This document shows positions 32,763 to 41,929 of a stretch of DNA of 58,654 nt, in pieces. The stretch spans positions 1 to 58,654 of the IMG/VR virus record IMGVR_UViG_3300047359_001773. One strand, given 5' to 3'. The notes under the pieces are model-generated. The model worked only from the letters and a program-made list of their open reading frames with translations, made no database searches and had not been told where the DNA came from. Origin of the DNA: a virus. Made by a program: the position numbers and the translations under genes. Numbering within the stretch: position 1 is the stretch's first letter; every line of letters begins with the position of its first letter.

Positions 32763-33470
32763 TCACTCTTTAGGAAAATCTACTAACAAAAATCGTTTCC
32801 ATTTGTTAACGCTTATGCAAAAATACATATAATGATCGTCATAAGCAAATTGGCCTGGGACTCCATAAGAATCGCTTCCAGCGGGAACATATTTAGGGGC
32901 ATTCTCTATCGTAGGAGATTCGTAATCTGTTGAAATCGTTGCTAATATAGCTGCGTTTAAGGGTTGGGACGCAAGAGCGTTTAGCGAGGGATATACATTT
33001 GAATTTCCAATGATCTCATAATATATGTTTTCTAATGATACTCTATCATTAACAAGATCGTAATTAATATCTGCGTATAGTTTAAAATTTATTGTTTTAA
33101 TAATCTCTTGCCGAGATAAATACGAAGGAATGATATTATCTACTCCATTTACAGAAAAAGATCCTGTTGGCTTAATAAGGTTTACTGAATTCCCTCCCCA
33201 CGCAATATTAATTGAAAATGTACTATTTTTAGAAAGTAAATTATCTGACTGAAAAATAATATTATTTGCTGCATTAGGATTTGTATTTACGCTAATATTT
33301 TTTTGATCTAAATATTGCCTTAACTTTAATGATTCCTGCACAAACGTACTACCTGCCATTTTGTAAGTTCCTCCCGCAGGCTTTTGAACCAAAACGTAAT
33401 CTAAATTAGGCTCGAATGATGTGTCTGAACTAGGAAGAGTTGGTAAATTTTCTATTCTCTGAGAAGTCAT
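32763..33470 (-). CDS. Tail-fibre-like virion protein
   Basis: 235 residues. The C-terminal segment YVPAGSDSYGVPGQFAYDDH with YMYFCISVNKWKRFLL is the pattern that ends many phage fibre and appendage proteins (P-x-S-x-x-x-x-G-x-x-G-x-x-A-x-D-x-x-Y-x-Y-x-C). The N-terminal part (RIENLPTLPSSDTSFEPNLD) looks like an attachment segment. The middle is beta-rich and unrecognised. It probably forms part of a receptor-binding structure. Lies between the lysis genes and the giant virion protein. Confidence 0.7.
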   Translation of the reverse strand: MTSQRIENLPTLPSSDTSFEPNLDYVLVQKPAGGTYKMAGSTFVQESLKLRQYLDQKNISVNTNPNAANNIIFQSDNLLSKNSTFSINIAWGGNSVNLIKPTGSFSVNGVDNIIPSYLSRQEIIKTINFKLYADINYDLVNDRVSLENIYYEIIGNSNVYPSLNALASQPLNAAILATISTDYESPTIENAPKYVPAGSDSYGVPGQFAYDDHYMYFCISVNKWKRFLLVDFPKE

Positions 33471-33630
33471 TGCTATAATTACTACACTTAATTTTAAAAG
33501 AGGTGTTCCTAAAAAGATGGTTGCAAATCATTTGCACATTCTTATTTTATCGATTATATATTATATTTTCTATATATACTAAACAAAACTAATTTATTGA
33601 TAATCTTATATTTTATACTACTATAACTTA
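33471..33630. other. Gene-free divergent promoter region
   Basis: AT-rich spacer between divergent genes. It holds a perfect 15-bp palindrome, TGCAAAT-C-ATTTGCA, at 33532-33546, which looks like a regulator-binding site, plus several TATA-like boxes near 33600-33625. Confidence 0.4.
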
Positions 33631-33825
33631 ATGAATGATCATTTAACTATCGTGAGCTTACTATTAGCTTTATTTTTTATGATGTGGTTTGCATGGGATC
33701 AAAATGAATTGGTAAATAATCAAAATAAAGAAATAAATAGATTACAACAACAAGTATTATTTCATAATTTATTTACTCAAAGAATATACAACAATCAAAA
33801 CCCAACATATAGAAATACAGATTAA
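33631..33825 (+). CDS. Small membrane protein with coiled coil
   Basis: 64 residues. One transmembrane helix (LTIVSLLLALFFMMWFAW) with the charged residues D/Q/N after it, then a short heptad-type helix (NKEINRLQQQVLFHNLF) and a polar tail. It resembles Rz-type or small anti-holin proteins in layout but no family is recognised. Confidence 0.55.
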   Translation: MNDHLTIVSLLLALFFMMWFAWDQNELVNNQNKEINRLQQQVLFHNLFTQRIYNNQNPTYRNTD

Positions 33826-33848
33826 TACTTTAAAAAAAATCAAAACTA

Positions 33849-33854
33849 TATAAT
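33849..33854 (+). promoter_or_regulatory. -10 box TATAAT of the 101-residue gene
   Basis: TATAAT ends 7 nt before the ATG at 33862, with no -35. Confidence 0.4.
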
Positions 33855-33861
33855 ATAAAAC

Positions 33862-34167
33862 ATGACAGATCAAAATAATCAAAGTACAGAAAATCAAGTA
33901 TCACCTGAACGAGAGGATGCAGTAGTTGCATTAGCGAACGAATTTCTTGGCCGCACAACGTTGGCAGAAGCTCTTTCGCAGGTTTCTCTAAACGCAGTAC
34001 TACAATTGGTACAAAATCAAGCTATCGCTCAAGGACGCAAGCAAGTTGAAGAAATGAATGACGATGAAGTTAAATCATTACTTGAAACGATTGAAAAAAG
34101 TAAAACAGAAAATGCCGCGAATGAAGCGGTTGAGCAGGTTAGCGAAGAAACTGCTGCAGCGAGTTAA
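33862..34167 (+). CDS. Hypothetical acidic helical protein
   Basis: 101 residues, not recognised. Polar N- and C-termini flank an amphipathic core (LANEFLGRTTLAEALSQVSL, then QLVQNQAIAQGRKQVEEM). Composition suggests a small soluble, perhaps virion-associated protein. Its 3' end overlaps the convergent gene by 29 nt, and its terminator lies within that gene. Confidence 0.6.
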   Translation: MTDQNNQSTENQVSPEREDAVVALANEFLGRTTLAEALSQVSLNAVLQLVQNQAIAQGRKQVEEMNDDEVKSLLETIEKSKTENAANEAVEQVSEETAAAS

Positions 34168-34456
34168 TAATTTCGCTTAGATTATAGCAGGCGATACGGT
34201 CTGTAACAATATTATAGCCCGGGGTAGTTCCAATACTATACCCGGGTTCTTTTTGGTCTGTAAGAATTAGCTCGGAAATAAAATCATGCGCCCCTTTACT
34301 TTTTAACCAATTCCAATAAATTGATCGAGTACCAGGTTCACATTCAAGTAAAATGTCATCAAATATATAAGTTTTTGCATATAATGTAACATCGCGAAAA
34401 CAATATATCTCACTAGGAGGTTCACTCAGGGTCGACTGGATAATAAGTTTCTTCAT
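34139..34456 (-). CDS. Hypothetical protein downstream of giant virion gene
   Basis: 105 residues, not recognised. Contains YCFRDVTLYAKTYIFDDILL and an aromatic IYWNWLKSKGAHDFI segment. It overlaps the 3' end of the 1911-codon gene by 35 nt in another frame, so the two are probably translated from one message. It could be a fibre chaperone, a common product at this position, but no motif supports that. Confidence 0.55.
   Translation of the reverse strand: MKKLIIQSTLSEPPSEIYCFRDVTLYAKTYIFDDILLECEPGTRSIYWNWLKSKGAHDFISELILTDQKEPGYSIGTTPGYNIVTDRIACYNLSEIINSLQQFLR
34217..34254 (+). terminator. Terminator inside a convergent gene
   Basis: Hairpin with outer stem CCCGGG/CCCGGG and inner TAGT/ACTA pairing, followed by TTCTTTTT. 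It serves the plus-strand 101-residue gene yet lies in the coding region of the minus-strand gene. Confidence 0.75.
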
Positions 34457-37400
34457 GTAAATTCAAATTGTGATTATGTTTCACTCCACAAGATATACAA
34501 GTTCTTTTTTTGTCCGTCAACTTTTGCATTCTATCTTGATAAAAATCTTGATTTAAAAATTCATTCAGTGAAACGGAATTTCTGTAATCTGCGCTGAGAG
34601 TATAATAATAGGCTGTATAATATTGCCTTCCTGTATACATTACTATGGGATCAGAAGGGTGATTTTTCATTTCGGTTTTAACTAATTTTTTACCGTCTTT
34701 AGCTACAGCATTATAATTCACAGAGTACCCAAGATCTTCTAACATACCAATTCCTACTGCAGTCATTGGAGAATCAGCAACATCATAAATTGGAGAAATC
34801 ATTTCTATTAAAGTGGGTCTAATTGATTTTCCTGCCCACCTTGCATATTCCCCAACATGACCACCAGTTCGACCAGTATTTATTTGAGTTTCAATTGAGT
34901 AACCTTCTGCAGGAACTGCATCGGTATTAAAAGAAAAACCTTGACTAAAAAGAAAATCTAGAGGATATGGGTTATCGTTTGATTCCGGACCAACAATCTT
35001 TTGCTGAGTACTGTTATAGTAGTATGCATATTTTGCAGAATTAATCATTTCTTTATACTTTTGAACTCCTTTTGGACCAGTATACTCTGCGCCATATATT
35101 CCATTTCTTAAATAATTTAAATAGCCAAAATAACTACCGCTCCCCCAGAAACCTCCTCCCAATCCGTGCCATAATTCATGAATCATAATTGCACATAATT
35201 TTGAAACACCATTTAACATGCCTGCATTTCCATATGTGCTTATAGTTTCTCTACCAGTTCCAGGAGGATAAATATCCATTAAATCAAGCCTAACTTCCAT
35301 AGATGTAACTTGCCTGCTTTCTCCATTAAAAACATTATTTATTGAATCGTCAAAACTACGCGGGCCACACGAAGCTAAAGTGCCAGATACAGCTCCTGGG
35401 TCAAGCAAATTGATTCTTACTTCAATTTCCATATCGGTTGTTATAACTGATTCCCAGTATGCTCGAGCATATTCAAGTTCGATTTTTTCTCTCTCCTCTA
35501 AATCTATAAAATACTTAAAATTTAATTTTAACCCAGATCTTGAACTAGGTATACTTAAATGAGGTATATTTGGTCCATATATAGATCCGGCACCCTGCAA
35601 GCCTCCGCTATATTTTTCAACATCCTCTTGATCAGAACCTCTCGCAAATACGGTTGGCTCTTCCCAATGTATAACCCCACAAAGACTACTATTATAAATA
35701 TATTGTCTATTATCTTCCGTACGTTCAAGAGTAAGAGTTGCTAGTGAATATTTTTTATCTCCAATCGGCAAATCTGAAGTTGTTGTTCGCAAATCTGGAT
35801 GAAGACTTCCAAATCTAAAAACTCCAACACTTTGATATATAATATCATCTGAAGATACCAGTTGGGGGACTTCAACTGACCAGCCATTCCAATTCCACGA
35901 TACTTCGCCATTATCACTATCATATACTTTTTCAAGGCTACCCGTGTTTTCCCAAACACGAGTATCTTTTGGCTTTATTCCAAAAACATATCTTTTGTTC
36001 TTAGGTTGAAATTGCGCGTTGGGATTAACTGAAAAATCTTTATTATTTTTTCTGTACGCAAAAACAATTTCAACGTTACCAAATTGCCCCATATTCTTCC
36101 ACGCCGACTCCATCGGAGATGTTGGTAGTACTCTATGATATTTTTCTAAAGGCACCCGTAAAGCGACCGCTGGCTTTCCCATTAAGGTCGTTCCATTGAA
36201 ATCATAAAGAGTTTGATCATTAGACTTAGGATAACTCCCTTTTTGGATATTTCCCCATGTGTACTTCCCGTCGGATCTTTGCGTTCCTAAAATATAATTC
36301 ATATAACCATACCATTGAGGAGATTGAATCATAAAACCAGCTTGAAGATCTGGACCTTCTTCTTGCGATGAATCAGGTATATTTTCGATTTGGTAATCTT
36401 TGACCGAAGAAGACCAGCCATTTCCATCGTTACCATCCTCTGGCGGTAGCGAGTTATCTTGTATTATCTTGTAAGGTCCATACAGCGCTGGAAAACTTGA
36501 CCCCTGTAAACTATTAGGGGTATTATTATAGTCAAAAAGCTCTGAATGAGGTAAAAAATTACCCATAGAAGATTTATATTTTACAATCGTTCTAGCTTGA
36601 AAATTTCGTTTTGAAGATGATTGAGAAACAGATCTTCTAAAAGCTTCAAATCTCAAAAAAGATAACCTACTTTTCGCTTTTGGCGAAAATGGTCCATGCA
36701 AAGACTCTCCTGAAATTTCATCATTATCAGTAATGTAAGTATTTAAGGGGTAGTAGTTGCATTCATCTAAAGCTCTACTATAAACGTTTTCACCTTTAAC
36801 TCTTAAATTATGAATGAACGCCCAAGAGGAGTCTGTGATTTTTTTTGATTGACTTTGAATGTTTTCAACTTCAAAATTATTATTTTCATTTTTCTGCATG
36901 TCTTCTTTTATTTCGCTAATCGCAACGCCAGGATCTGAAGGAAATTCTAATGTCCAGCTAAAAGACTCTGTTTTACTATCGAGCCCAAAAGAGATAGGCC
37001 TTCCTTCAGCAAAACAATTAATCATCATACCTTGATTCCGATCATGGTAACTCTCAGGATGAAAACTGTTTCGCGAAGGATAAGAATTGAATCTTTTGAG
37101 GTACATATTATTTTGATTTGGATAGCTATAAGCGCTTTGCCTACTAACTTCGCCATTTTCATCAATTAATATATCATAAAATTTATCTTCTATATGCAAG
37201 ACAACTTCGTCCTTCCTTCCTTTATTTACCGCTACGAAGCTTAAATACTTAAAGCATAAAACCGAACCTGGATTAAATGCATTATTTTTTTCGGAAGTTG
37301 AGATAAAAGAAATCCTAAAATAATAATGGTTATTACTCATTGGTTTTGGAAAATATTTACTATTTTTTCGAACAATGAAATGGCATCTATTTGACGCATT

Positions 37401-40157
37401 AATCCAATCTGATGGTGTATTATCTCCTAACATATAAGCTATACCGCTAGAATTAATTTTTATTATTCTCGTTGGGTAATTCAAGTATCTAATTTGAAAC
37501 TCGCAATTATTAGTGTCATTAACTGGCTCCCATTTTATAAAATCAGTGGAATATTCCACTTTCCATGCAGGCCTAACTTCTTCAAATACAATACCATTCT
37601 CATGCTTGAACCAGGAATAAAAACTGCTATTACCTGAAGAATCAGAAACCCTATCAGTCGTTCCTTCTAGTGTAGCACCTATATATTCTACATCAGTTTC
37701 GCTATTTTCATATACAACATGACCCGCTCGAACATCAAAATCTATATTTTTCTTCTTAACAATTTTTTGCCCAAAAATTTTCAAAGATCTAGGTTTAAGA
37801 ATCTCCCCGGTTCCGGTGAATCCCCCTCTATTTGGGAACCTCGGATTAAAGTATACCTGCTCTGTAAAAAATACTGGCTTTATTGTTTCATTTTTATCCA
37901 TATATCTTATATTTATAGATATATTGACAACATCTTGAATATTTAATTTAAAATTATTTTTGTCAAAAAGAAAAAAAGCAGAAATTGAAGGGTCCCCGAA
38001 ACTATTTTCGCTTAGATATCCAGCTGCCGAGAATATGCTATCCTCTGAAAGCATTGCATTAGGATTGTAAATATAATCTGCATTTTTGTAATGGCGTTCT
38101 CTCCAGGCATTTATGGCATCTTCTTTTTTATTAAATGTTTGCAGGAGCTCGTCGTCTTGAATGCATTCAAAAAAATAAACTAAAACCCCCCAGTTACTCC
38201 ATGAACTTTTAGAATTCGAAGAAGCAAGAGATATTTTACAAGCAACCAGGCCGTTTTGATCAACTCCATCAGGATGACTTTCTTTAGGGATAAAAGAAAA
38301 ACTCTTGTCTTTTATTTTATTCCTACTTGAATCACTTCGATACACCTCTATATCATTAATATATAAAATAAGAGAAGAAGAGATGTCTATATGTCTAAAG
38401 TATAATATAGTTTTAGCGTTTGGCCTTAATTTTAAATTCCAGAAAAATTGATCATATGACTCACGACCAGGTTCATTGCGAACTGGAAATACCCTAAAAT
38501 TTTGCCCTTTAGACGTCGTCGTTTCTAGGCTTTCCGCCGAATCGTTTCCTTGTGGGGTCACGAAGTTAATTAACTTATCACCTCTTTTATATAGCCCGTA
38601 AGATCCTCCTGATTTTTTTATAAAATAGTTTAATGTTGTGTTTGCCTCAAAATTCAAGTACCCATGTCCATGATCCGCCGCTTTTAAAAATATTTCCGGA
38701 AGATAGGGAGTCTCTGAAATTTGTTGCATAAATTTTTGAACATACATGCCATCCCATTCTGATTCGGCATGATGTTTAAGTGTATAAGGCTCACATTCAA
38801 TCAACATCCTTGAATCTGTATCTGTAATAGAGTCACCTGGGTCAATTAGTTTTAACTTTGAATTTTCTATGTTTGGAACTCCGTCATTATTAGGGCTAGA
38901 GTCATATTCCTCGAGTCTCATGAAATAATCTTGAGCTACCTCAGCTCCAATTCCATCATATAGAATTTTATCATAGGAGAATTGCAAAATTGAAGAAAGC
39001 GTTGTATTTTCCCACGCTTCTCTTTCATGAATTTTTTTATATAAATTTTCTAAATTATATGTTGTTTCATACCACCTTGTCCCAGGTAACCAAGACCATT
39101 GAACACGCCGATTCCGTGTTCTCATTTCCGCAGGATTTGATACGCCAATAGTCATCCATTCTTTTGTATCTGATGTCGGAGCACCCTTTGTAAAGTAATG
39201 GTGATCTGTGTGATACCAAACATGAGAGTAATCTTTATTATTTACGTTCAGAGTTGGCCAAGTATAAAAAATAAGTGGGATATACAGGTATATTGGGGTA
39301 TAGCTAGTAATATATTGACCGCCGGAAAAAGTAAATTGGGGGAACATTATTATTTGTAGTTGTGGTCTATAATCCATATTCGCTTGATATCCCCAACCCG
39401 CAGAAATCCCGGATGGATTAACATGTATTTTATAGTCGCCAAGTACGCTATTCATAAATAAATACATTAAACCGCTTCTCTGAAATTGGAATTCTTTTGG
39501 CCAAACCATGTAATCAATTTTATTAGAATAATAAGTTTTTGCAGTATATGTTACCCAAGGGTTTAGCAAGTATGTATAGTCATTATTGCTACTATATTTT
39601 ATATGTGCAGAATTAGCATTAAATGCACTACTAACACTTAATTTTTGTAATTTTTTATTATAGACGCATTGATCATGAAACATCTTGCAGGGAACCGTCC
39701 TGTATTTTGTTACTCCATCTTTTTGAGATATTTTTACATTATTATATGTATCTGTTTGTGATACATCATAAATATAATTTTGATAAGGGAATGGCACTTG
39801 GAAATTGCTACCGTTCATATTCATGAACCAAGCCATTTCACTCACATACTTACCTCCCGCAAAATATGGGCCAAGCTTGCTGCCAAGATTATAAAAATTT
39901 TGATGGTTTGCATTTATTCTGCCGGGCGAGTTTATATCTGAATATGCGCTACCTATTTGAAAATCATATAATTCAGAAAAACCATATGGAGCAAGTGTGT
40001 CGCCAAAAGGCAATTTACCTCCTTTCTCTACAATATCTTCCGTTAAGCCTTTTATGTCAGTTCTGGGATTAGACCCCTGATTGTCCCGCACAAAGAAATA
40101 AGCATCTCTTATACTCACAGGATCTAAATCCGACTTTTGCGAATAAAATTTAGCCAT
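34422..40157 (-). CDS. Giant virion protein with leishmanolysin-like metalloprotease
   Basis: 1911 residues. The N-terminus (PVSIRDAYFFVRDNQGSNPR) resembles the base-plate attachment end of phage fibres. Most of the length is beta-rich, aromatic and Asn/Ser-rich with no recognised domain. A metzincin-type protease lies near the C-terminus: HELWHGLGGG at residues 1660-1669, a later GGHVGEYARWAG with the likely third zinc His, the Met-turn region LIEMISP, and MLEDLGYSVN, the order seen in leishmanolysin-like (M8) enzymes. The last residues hold CISCGVKHNHNL, a possible zinc knuckle. Likely a tail/fibre protein that digests host surface protein. Overlaps phoH by 8 nt. Confidence 0.75.
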   Translation of the reverse strand: MAKFYSQKSDLDPVSIRDAYFFVRDNQGSNPRTDIKGLTEDIVEKGGKLPFGDTLAPYGFSELYDFQIGSAYSDINSPGRINANHQNFYNLGSKLGPYFAGGKYVSEMAWFMNMNGSNFQVPFPYQNYIYDVSQTDTYNNVKISQKDGVTKYRTVPCKMFHDQCVYNKKLQKLSVSSAFNANSAHIKYSSNNDYTYLLNPWVTYTAKTYYSNKIDYMVWPKEFQFQRSGLMYLFMNSVLGDYKIHVNPSGISAGWGYQANMDYRPQLQIIMFPQFTFSGGQYITSYTPIYLYIPLIFYTWPTLNVNNKDYSHVWYHTDHHYFTKGAPTSDTKEWMTIGVSNPAEMRTRNRRVQWSWLPGTRWYETTYNLENLYKKIHEREAWENTTLSSILQFSYDKILYDGIGAEVAQDYFMRLEEYDSSPNNDGVPNIENSKLKLIDPGDSITDTDSRMLIECEPYTLKHHAESEWDGMYVQKFMQQISETPYLPEIFLKAADHGHGYLNFEANTTLNYFIKKSGGSYGLYKRGDKLINFVTPQGNDSAESLETTTSKGQNFRVFPVRNEPGRESYDQFFWNLKLRPNAKTILYFRHIDISSSLILYINDIEVYRSDSSRNKIKDKSFSFIPKESHPDGVDQNGLVACKISLASSNSKSSWSNWGVLVYFFECIQDDELLQTFNKKEDAINAWRERHYKNADYIYNPNAMLSEDSIFSAAGYLSENSFGDPSISAFFLFDKNNFKLNIQDVVNISINIRYMDKNETIKPVFFTEQVYFNPRFPNRGGFTGTGEILKPRSLKIFGQKIVKKKNIDFDVRAGHVVYENSETDVEYIGATLEGTTDRVSDSSGNSSFYSWFKHENGIVFEEVRPAWKVEYSTDFIKWEPVNDTNNCEFQIRYLNYPTRIIKINSSGIAYMLGDNTPSDWINASNRCHFIVRKNSKYFPKPMSNNHYYFRISFISTSEKNNAFNPGSVLCFKYLSFVAVNKGRKDEVVLHIEDKFYDILIDENGEVSRQSAYSYPNQNNMYLKRFNSYPSRNSFHPESYHDRNQGMMINCFAEGRPISFGLDSKTESFSWTLEFPSDPGVAISEIKEDMQKNENNNFEVENIQSQSKKITDSSWAFIHNLRVKGENVYSRALDECNYYPLNTYITDNDEISGESLHGPFSPKAKSRLSFLRFEAFRRSVSQSSSKRNFQARTIVKYKSSMGNFLPHSELFDYNNTPNSLQGSSFPALYGPYKIIQDNSLPPEDGNDGNGWSSSVKDYQIENIPDSSQEEGPDLQAGFMIQSPQWYGYMNYILGTQRSDGKYTWGNIQKGSYPKSNDQTLYDFNGTTLMGKPAVALRVPLEKYHRVLPTSPMESAWKNMGQFGNVEIVFAYRKNNKDFSVNPNAQFQPKNKRYVFGIKPKDTRVWENTGSLEKVYDSDNGEVSWNWNGWSVEVPQLVSSDDIIYQSVGVFRFGSLHPDLRTTTSDLPIGDKKYSLATLTLERTEDNRQYIYNSSLCGVIHWEEPTVFARGSDQEDVEKYSGGLQGAGSIYGPNIPHLSIPSSRSGLKLNFKYFIDLEEREKIELEYARAYWESVITTDMEIEVRINLLDPGAVSGTLASCGPRSFDDSINNVFNGESRQVTSMEVRLDLMDIYPPGTGRETISTYGNAGMLNGVSKLCAIMIHELWHGLGGGFWGSGSYFGYLNYLRNGIYGAEYTGPKGVQKYKEMINSAKYAYYYNSTQQKIVGPESNDNPYPLDFLFSQGFSFNTDAVPAEGYSIETQINTGRTGGHVGEYARWAGKSIRPTLIEMISPIYDVADSPMTAVGIGMLEDLGYSVNYNAVAKDGKKLVKTEMKNHPSDPIVMYTGRQYYTAYYYTLSADYRNSVSLNEFLNQDFYQDRMQKLTDKKRTCISCGVKHNHNLNLHEETYYPVDPE

Positions 40158-40884
40158 GCTTTTTTTGTATTTTATTTATTACATATTTTAATATTTCACT
40201 GCGCTTAATATCTTCTGCGCCGAAATAAAAAGTATGAATACCTTGCTCTTTACTTTCGTTATCGTTAAATAATGAATACATATCTGCGAATCCACTTTTG
40301 CCATTAATATCGCTTTGCATAGGATCACCGCAAATTAATAATTTACTTCCTTCTCCTAATCGCGTCATTAACGTAGTTAATTCTTTAAATGTGAAATTTT
40401 GAGATTCATCCGCGATTACTATTTCATTTCGCCAACTCGCGCCACGTAAATAGTTAATCGGCATGCCTTTTATTATTTCTTTATCTTTTACTATACTTGC
40501 TTGACCAGGAATTAATAATTCATCTAGTTTTTCATTCATTGGCATCATGTATGGATTGATTTTTTCCGCCATTTCGCCAGGTAATGCTCCAAGACTCTTT
40601 TCGCCACTTTCTGCAATGGTTCGAACATAAGTAATTCCGCGCTCATTATTCATGTTGTAAAGCTGTAAAGCTCCGTAAATCGCGACATATGTTTTACTTG
40701 TTCCCGCGGGACCACTAATAAATATTATTTTTGAATTACTGTCAAAGATTATTTTTAATAGTTCTCGTTGTTTTTCAGTTAAACTAATTTTTTTGAGTTT
40801 TATATTAGTTTTTGTTAATGATTTGCGAATTCTTTCGATTTCGTCTTCATTCACGATTTCAGGTTGTTTCTTGCGTCGAGGCAT
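40150..40884 (-). CDS. phoH: PhoH-like ATPase
   Basis: 244 residues. Walker A is SGPAGTSKT (residues 57-65) and Walker B VIADESQNF, with MTRLGEGSKLLICGDPMQSD containing the sensor motif typical of PhoH. PhoH-like proteins are superfamily-1-related nucleotide hydrolases, very common in marine phages; their role is unsettled (RNA or phosphate metabolism has been proposed). It is the first gene of the transcript that reads into the giant virion gene. Confidence 0.93.
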   Translation of the reverse strand: MPRRKKQPEIVNEDEIERIRKSLTKTNIKLKKISLTEKQRELLKIIFDSNSKIIFISGPAGTSKTYVAIYGALQLYNMNNERGITYVRTIAESGEKSLGALPGEMAEKINPYMMPMNEKLDELLIPGQASIVKDKEIIKGMPINYLRGASWRNEIVIADESQNFTFKELTTLMTRLGEGSKLLICGDPMQSDINGKSGFADMYSLFNDNESKEQGIHTFYFGAEDIKRSEILKYVINKIQKKHG

Positions 40885-40892
40885 GTTTATAT

Positions 40893-40898
40893 ATTATA
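40893..40898 (-). promoter_or_regulatory. -10 box TATAAT of phoH
   Basis: Minus strand TATAATATATAAAC runs directly into the ATG at 40884; no -35 is seen. Similar to the box at 33849. Confidence 0.4.
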
Positions 40899-41164
40899 TT
40901 CTATAATGTACACTTTTTAAGTGTTTTATATAGGCGCCGATTATATTATTTTGTATTGTTTTCGATGATTTATTATATGGTGCCGATTTTTTTTGACCTT
41001 AACATATGTTATAATTAAATATATTGTGTTGTATATTGAGAAAACCCACCCCCGGCTGTTTTTGCACAATTCGATTGCAAAATGAATCCATTTAATGGGT
41101 AGGGTTCACTCTCTACGCTGTAGAATAATGCAATAAAATAGTTGAGTCTTTTTTCGCTTTTTGC
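40899..41164. other. Intergenic boundary between late and small-gene regions
   Basis: About 270 bp without a gene. It holds a diverged copy of the CCTAGG palindrome (41046-41079) and an AT-rich block (ATAATGCAATAAAATAGTTGA-like, 41126-41147) that recurs upstream of the genes at 42607 and 44680. This is the divergent point between minus-strand late genes and plus-strand small genes. Confidence 0.5.
41046..41079. repeat. Palindrome family, copy 1 (degenerate)
   Basis: The right arm matches the family consensus (GGCTGTTTTTGCACAATTCG, then ATTG, compared with GGC-GTTTTGTAACTCGTTG); the centre and left arm are largely eroded. Confidence 0.4.
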
Positions 41165-41192
41165 TTGCAATTCCGGCTCAGTTTGTTAGATT
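41165..41192 (+). promoter_or_regulatory. Promoter of the first plus-strand small gene
   Basis: TTGCAA (41165-41170), 16-nt spacer, TAGATT (41187-41192); a leader of about 30 nt follows. Confidence 0.6.
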
Positions 41193-41230
41193 GTATATAT
41201 AGTAAGTTAAACAATATAAGAAAAAAAATT

Positions 41231-41479
41231 ATGAAATTATCACAAGAAAAAATACAAGCTCTCTTTTCAATACTTGCCGACGCTGACGAAGGTTGCAACG
41301 ATCGTGCTTGCGACAACTTAGCAGAAGCCTTTGGTGGTAAACTTGGACTTGGTGAAGTTGTTTCAGTTCCTTCTGAGTTGTCATCCGAAAAAGTTGTTTC
41401 CGAAATACAAGATCCTGAGTTGTTTTGGGAATCGGGATGTGTCGAAGCTTGCGAAGAAATACTTGAACTTGTAAAATAA
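41231..41479 (+). CDS. Hypothetical acidic protein
   Basis: 82 residues from the ATG after AAGAAAAAAAATT. Contains LFSILADADEGCNDRACDNL and three further acidic stretches; four cysteines. Not recognised. Very acidic small early proteins of phages often bind host factors, but nothing specific is visible. Confidence 0.65.
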   Translation: MKLSQEKIQALFSILADADEGCNDRACDNLAEAFGGKLGLGEVVSVPSELSSEKVVSEIQDPELFWESGCVEACEEILELVK

Positions 41480-41495
41480 TAGAAAGGTTTATAAT

Positions 41496-41681
41496 ATGAA
41501 TAATAATAAAGTAAACGGCTTCATTGCTAAAGTGAATATAATTGACCGTAAGACCGGCGAACTAATAAGCGAAAATGTCATGATGAAATGCGAACATCAC
41601 GCGTCAATTGAAGACTTGAACAAAGATCTCGCAAAGTTTGGACTGCCTAGAAAGTTTGAACTTGTCGAATGGATAGCTTAA
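41496..41681 (+). CDS. Hypothetical small protein
   Basis: 61 residues with a good ribosome-binding site (GAAAGG, 9 nt before ATG). Begins NNNKVNGFIAKVNIIDRKTG, beta-rich, ending FELVEWIA. Not recognised. 16 nt after the previous gene, likely same transcript. Confidence 0.65.
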   Translation: MNNNKVNGFIAKVNIIDRKTGELISENVMMKCEHHASIEDLNKDLAKFGLPRKFELVEWIA

Positions 41682-41707
41682 AAAACTTAAAAAAACTTTC
41701 TTTTTTC

Positions 41708-41736
41708 TTGCAATTGCACAAAAATTTTTATAGATT
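41708..41736 (+). promoter_or_regulatory. Leaderless promoter
   Basis: TTGCAA (41708-41713), 17-nt spacer, TAGATT (41731-41736), 6 nt, ATG at 41743. Confidence 0.7.
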
Positions 41737-41742
41737 AGTATC

Positions 41743-41925
41743 ATGATTAAGATAATAAAAAACCCAAACTTTTCCGAATGGTTTAACATTTCCTTGGATG
41801 GGAAAGTTTTAGATAATGCTAGAACTAGAGCTGAGGCTTTTAATATCGCTAGTAAAATCAAAAAAAATCTTCGCAAGCAAATCAAAACAGGAGCTCGTAT
41901 CGTCTCATCAATAGAAAGAGTTTAA
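41743..41925 (+). CDS. NPNF-x-x-WFN family small protein, copy A
   Basis: 60 residues: IKIIKNPNFSEWFNISLDGK, then NARTRAEAFNIASKIKK. It is a paralogue of the 52-residue protein at 42994 (shared PNF-WFN, a gap, then GK-x-x-D-x-A and the same C-terminal helix). Predicted short beta-hairpin plus helix. Basic C-terminus suggests nucleic-acid binding. Leaderless promoter. Confidence 0.7.
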   Translation: MIKIIKNPNFSEWFNISLDGKVLDNARTRAEAFNIASKIKKNLRKQIKTGARIVSSIERV

Positions 41926-41929
41926 TACT

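Noticed and set aside
35380-35959. Several 60-75-codon frames inside the giant virion gene
   Set aside because: All lie within its continuous coding frame, lack start signals and have compositions expected from antisense or shifted reading.
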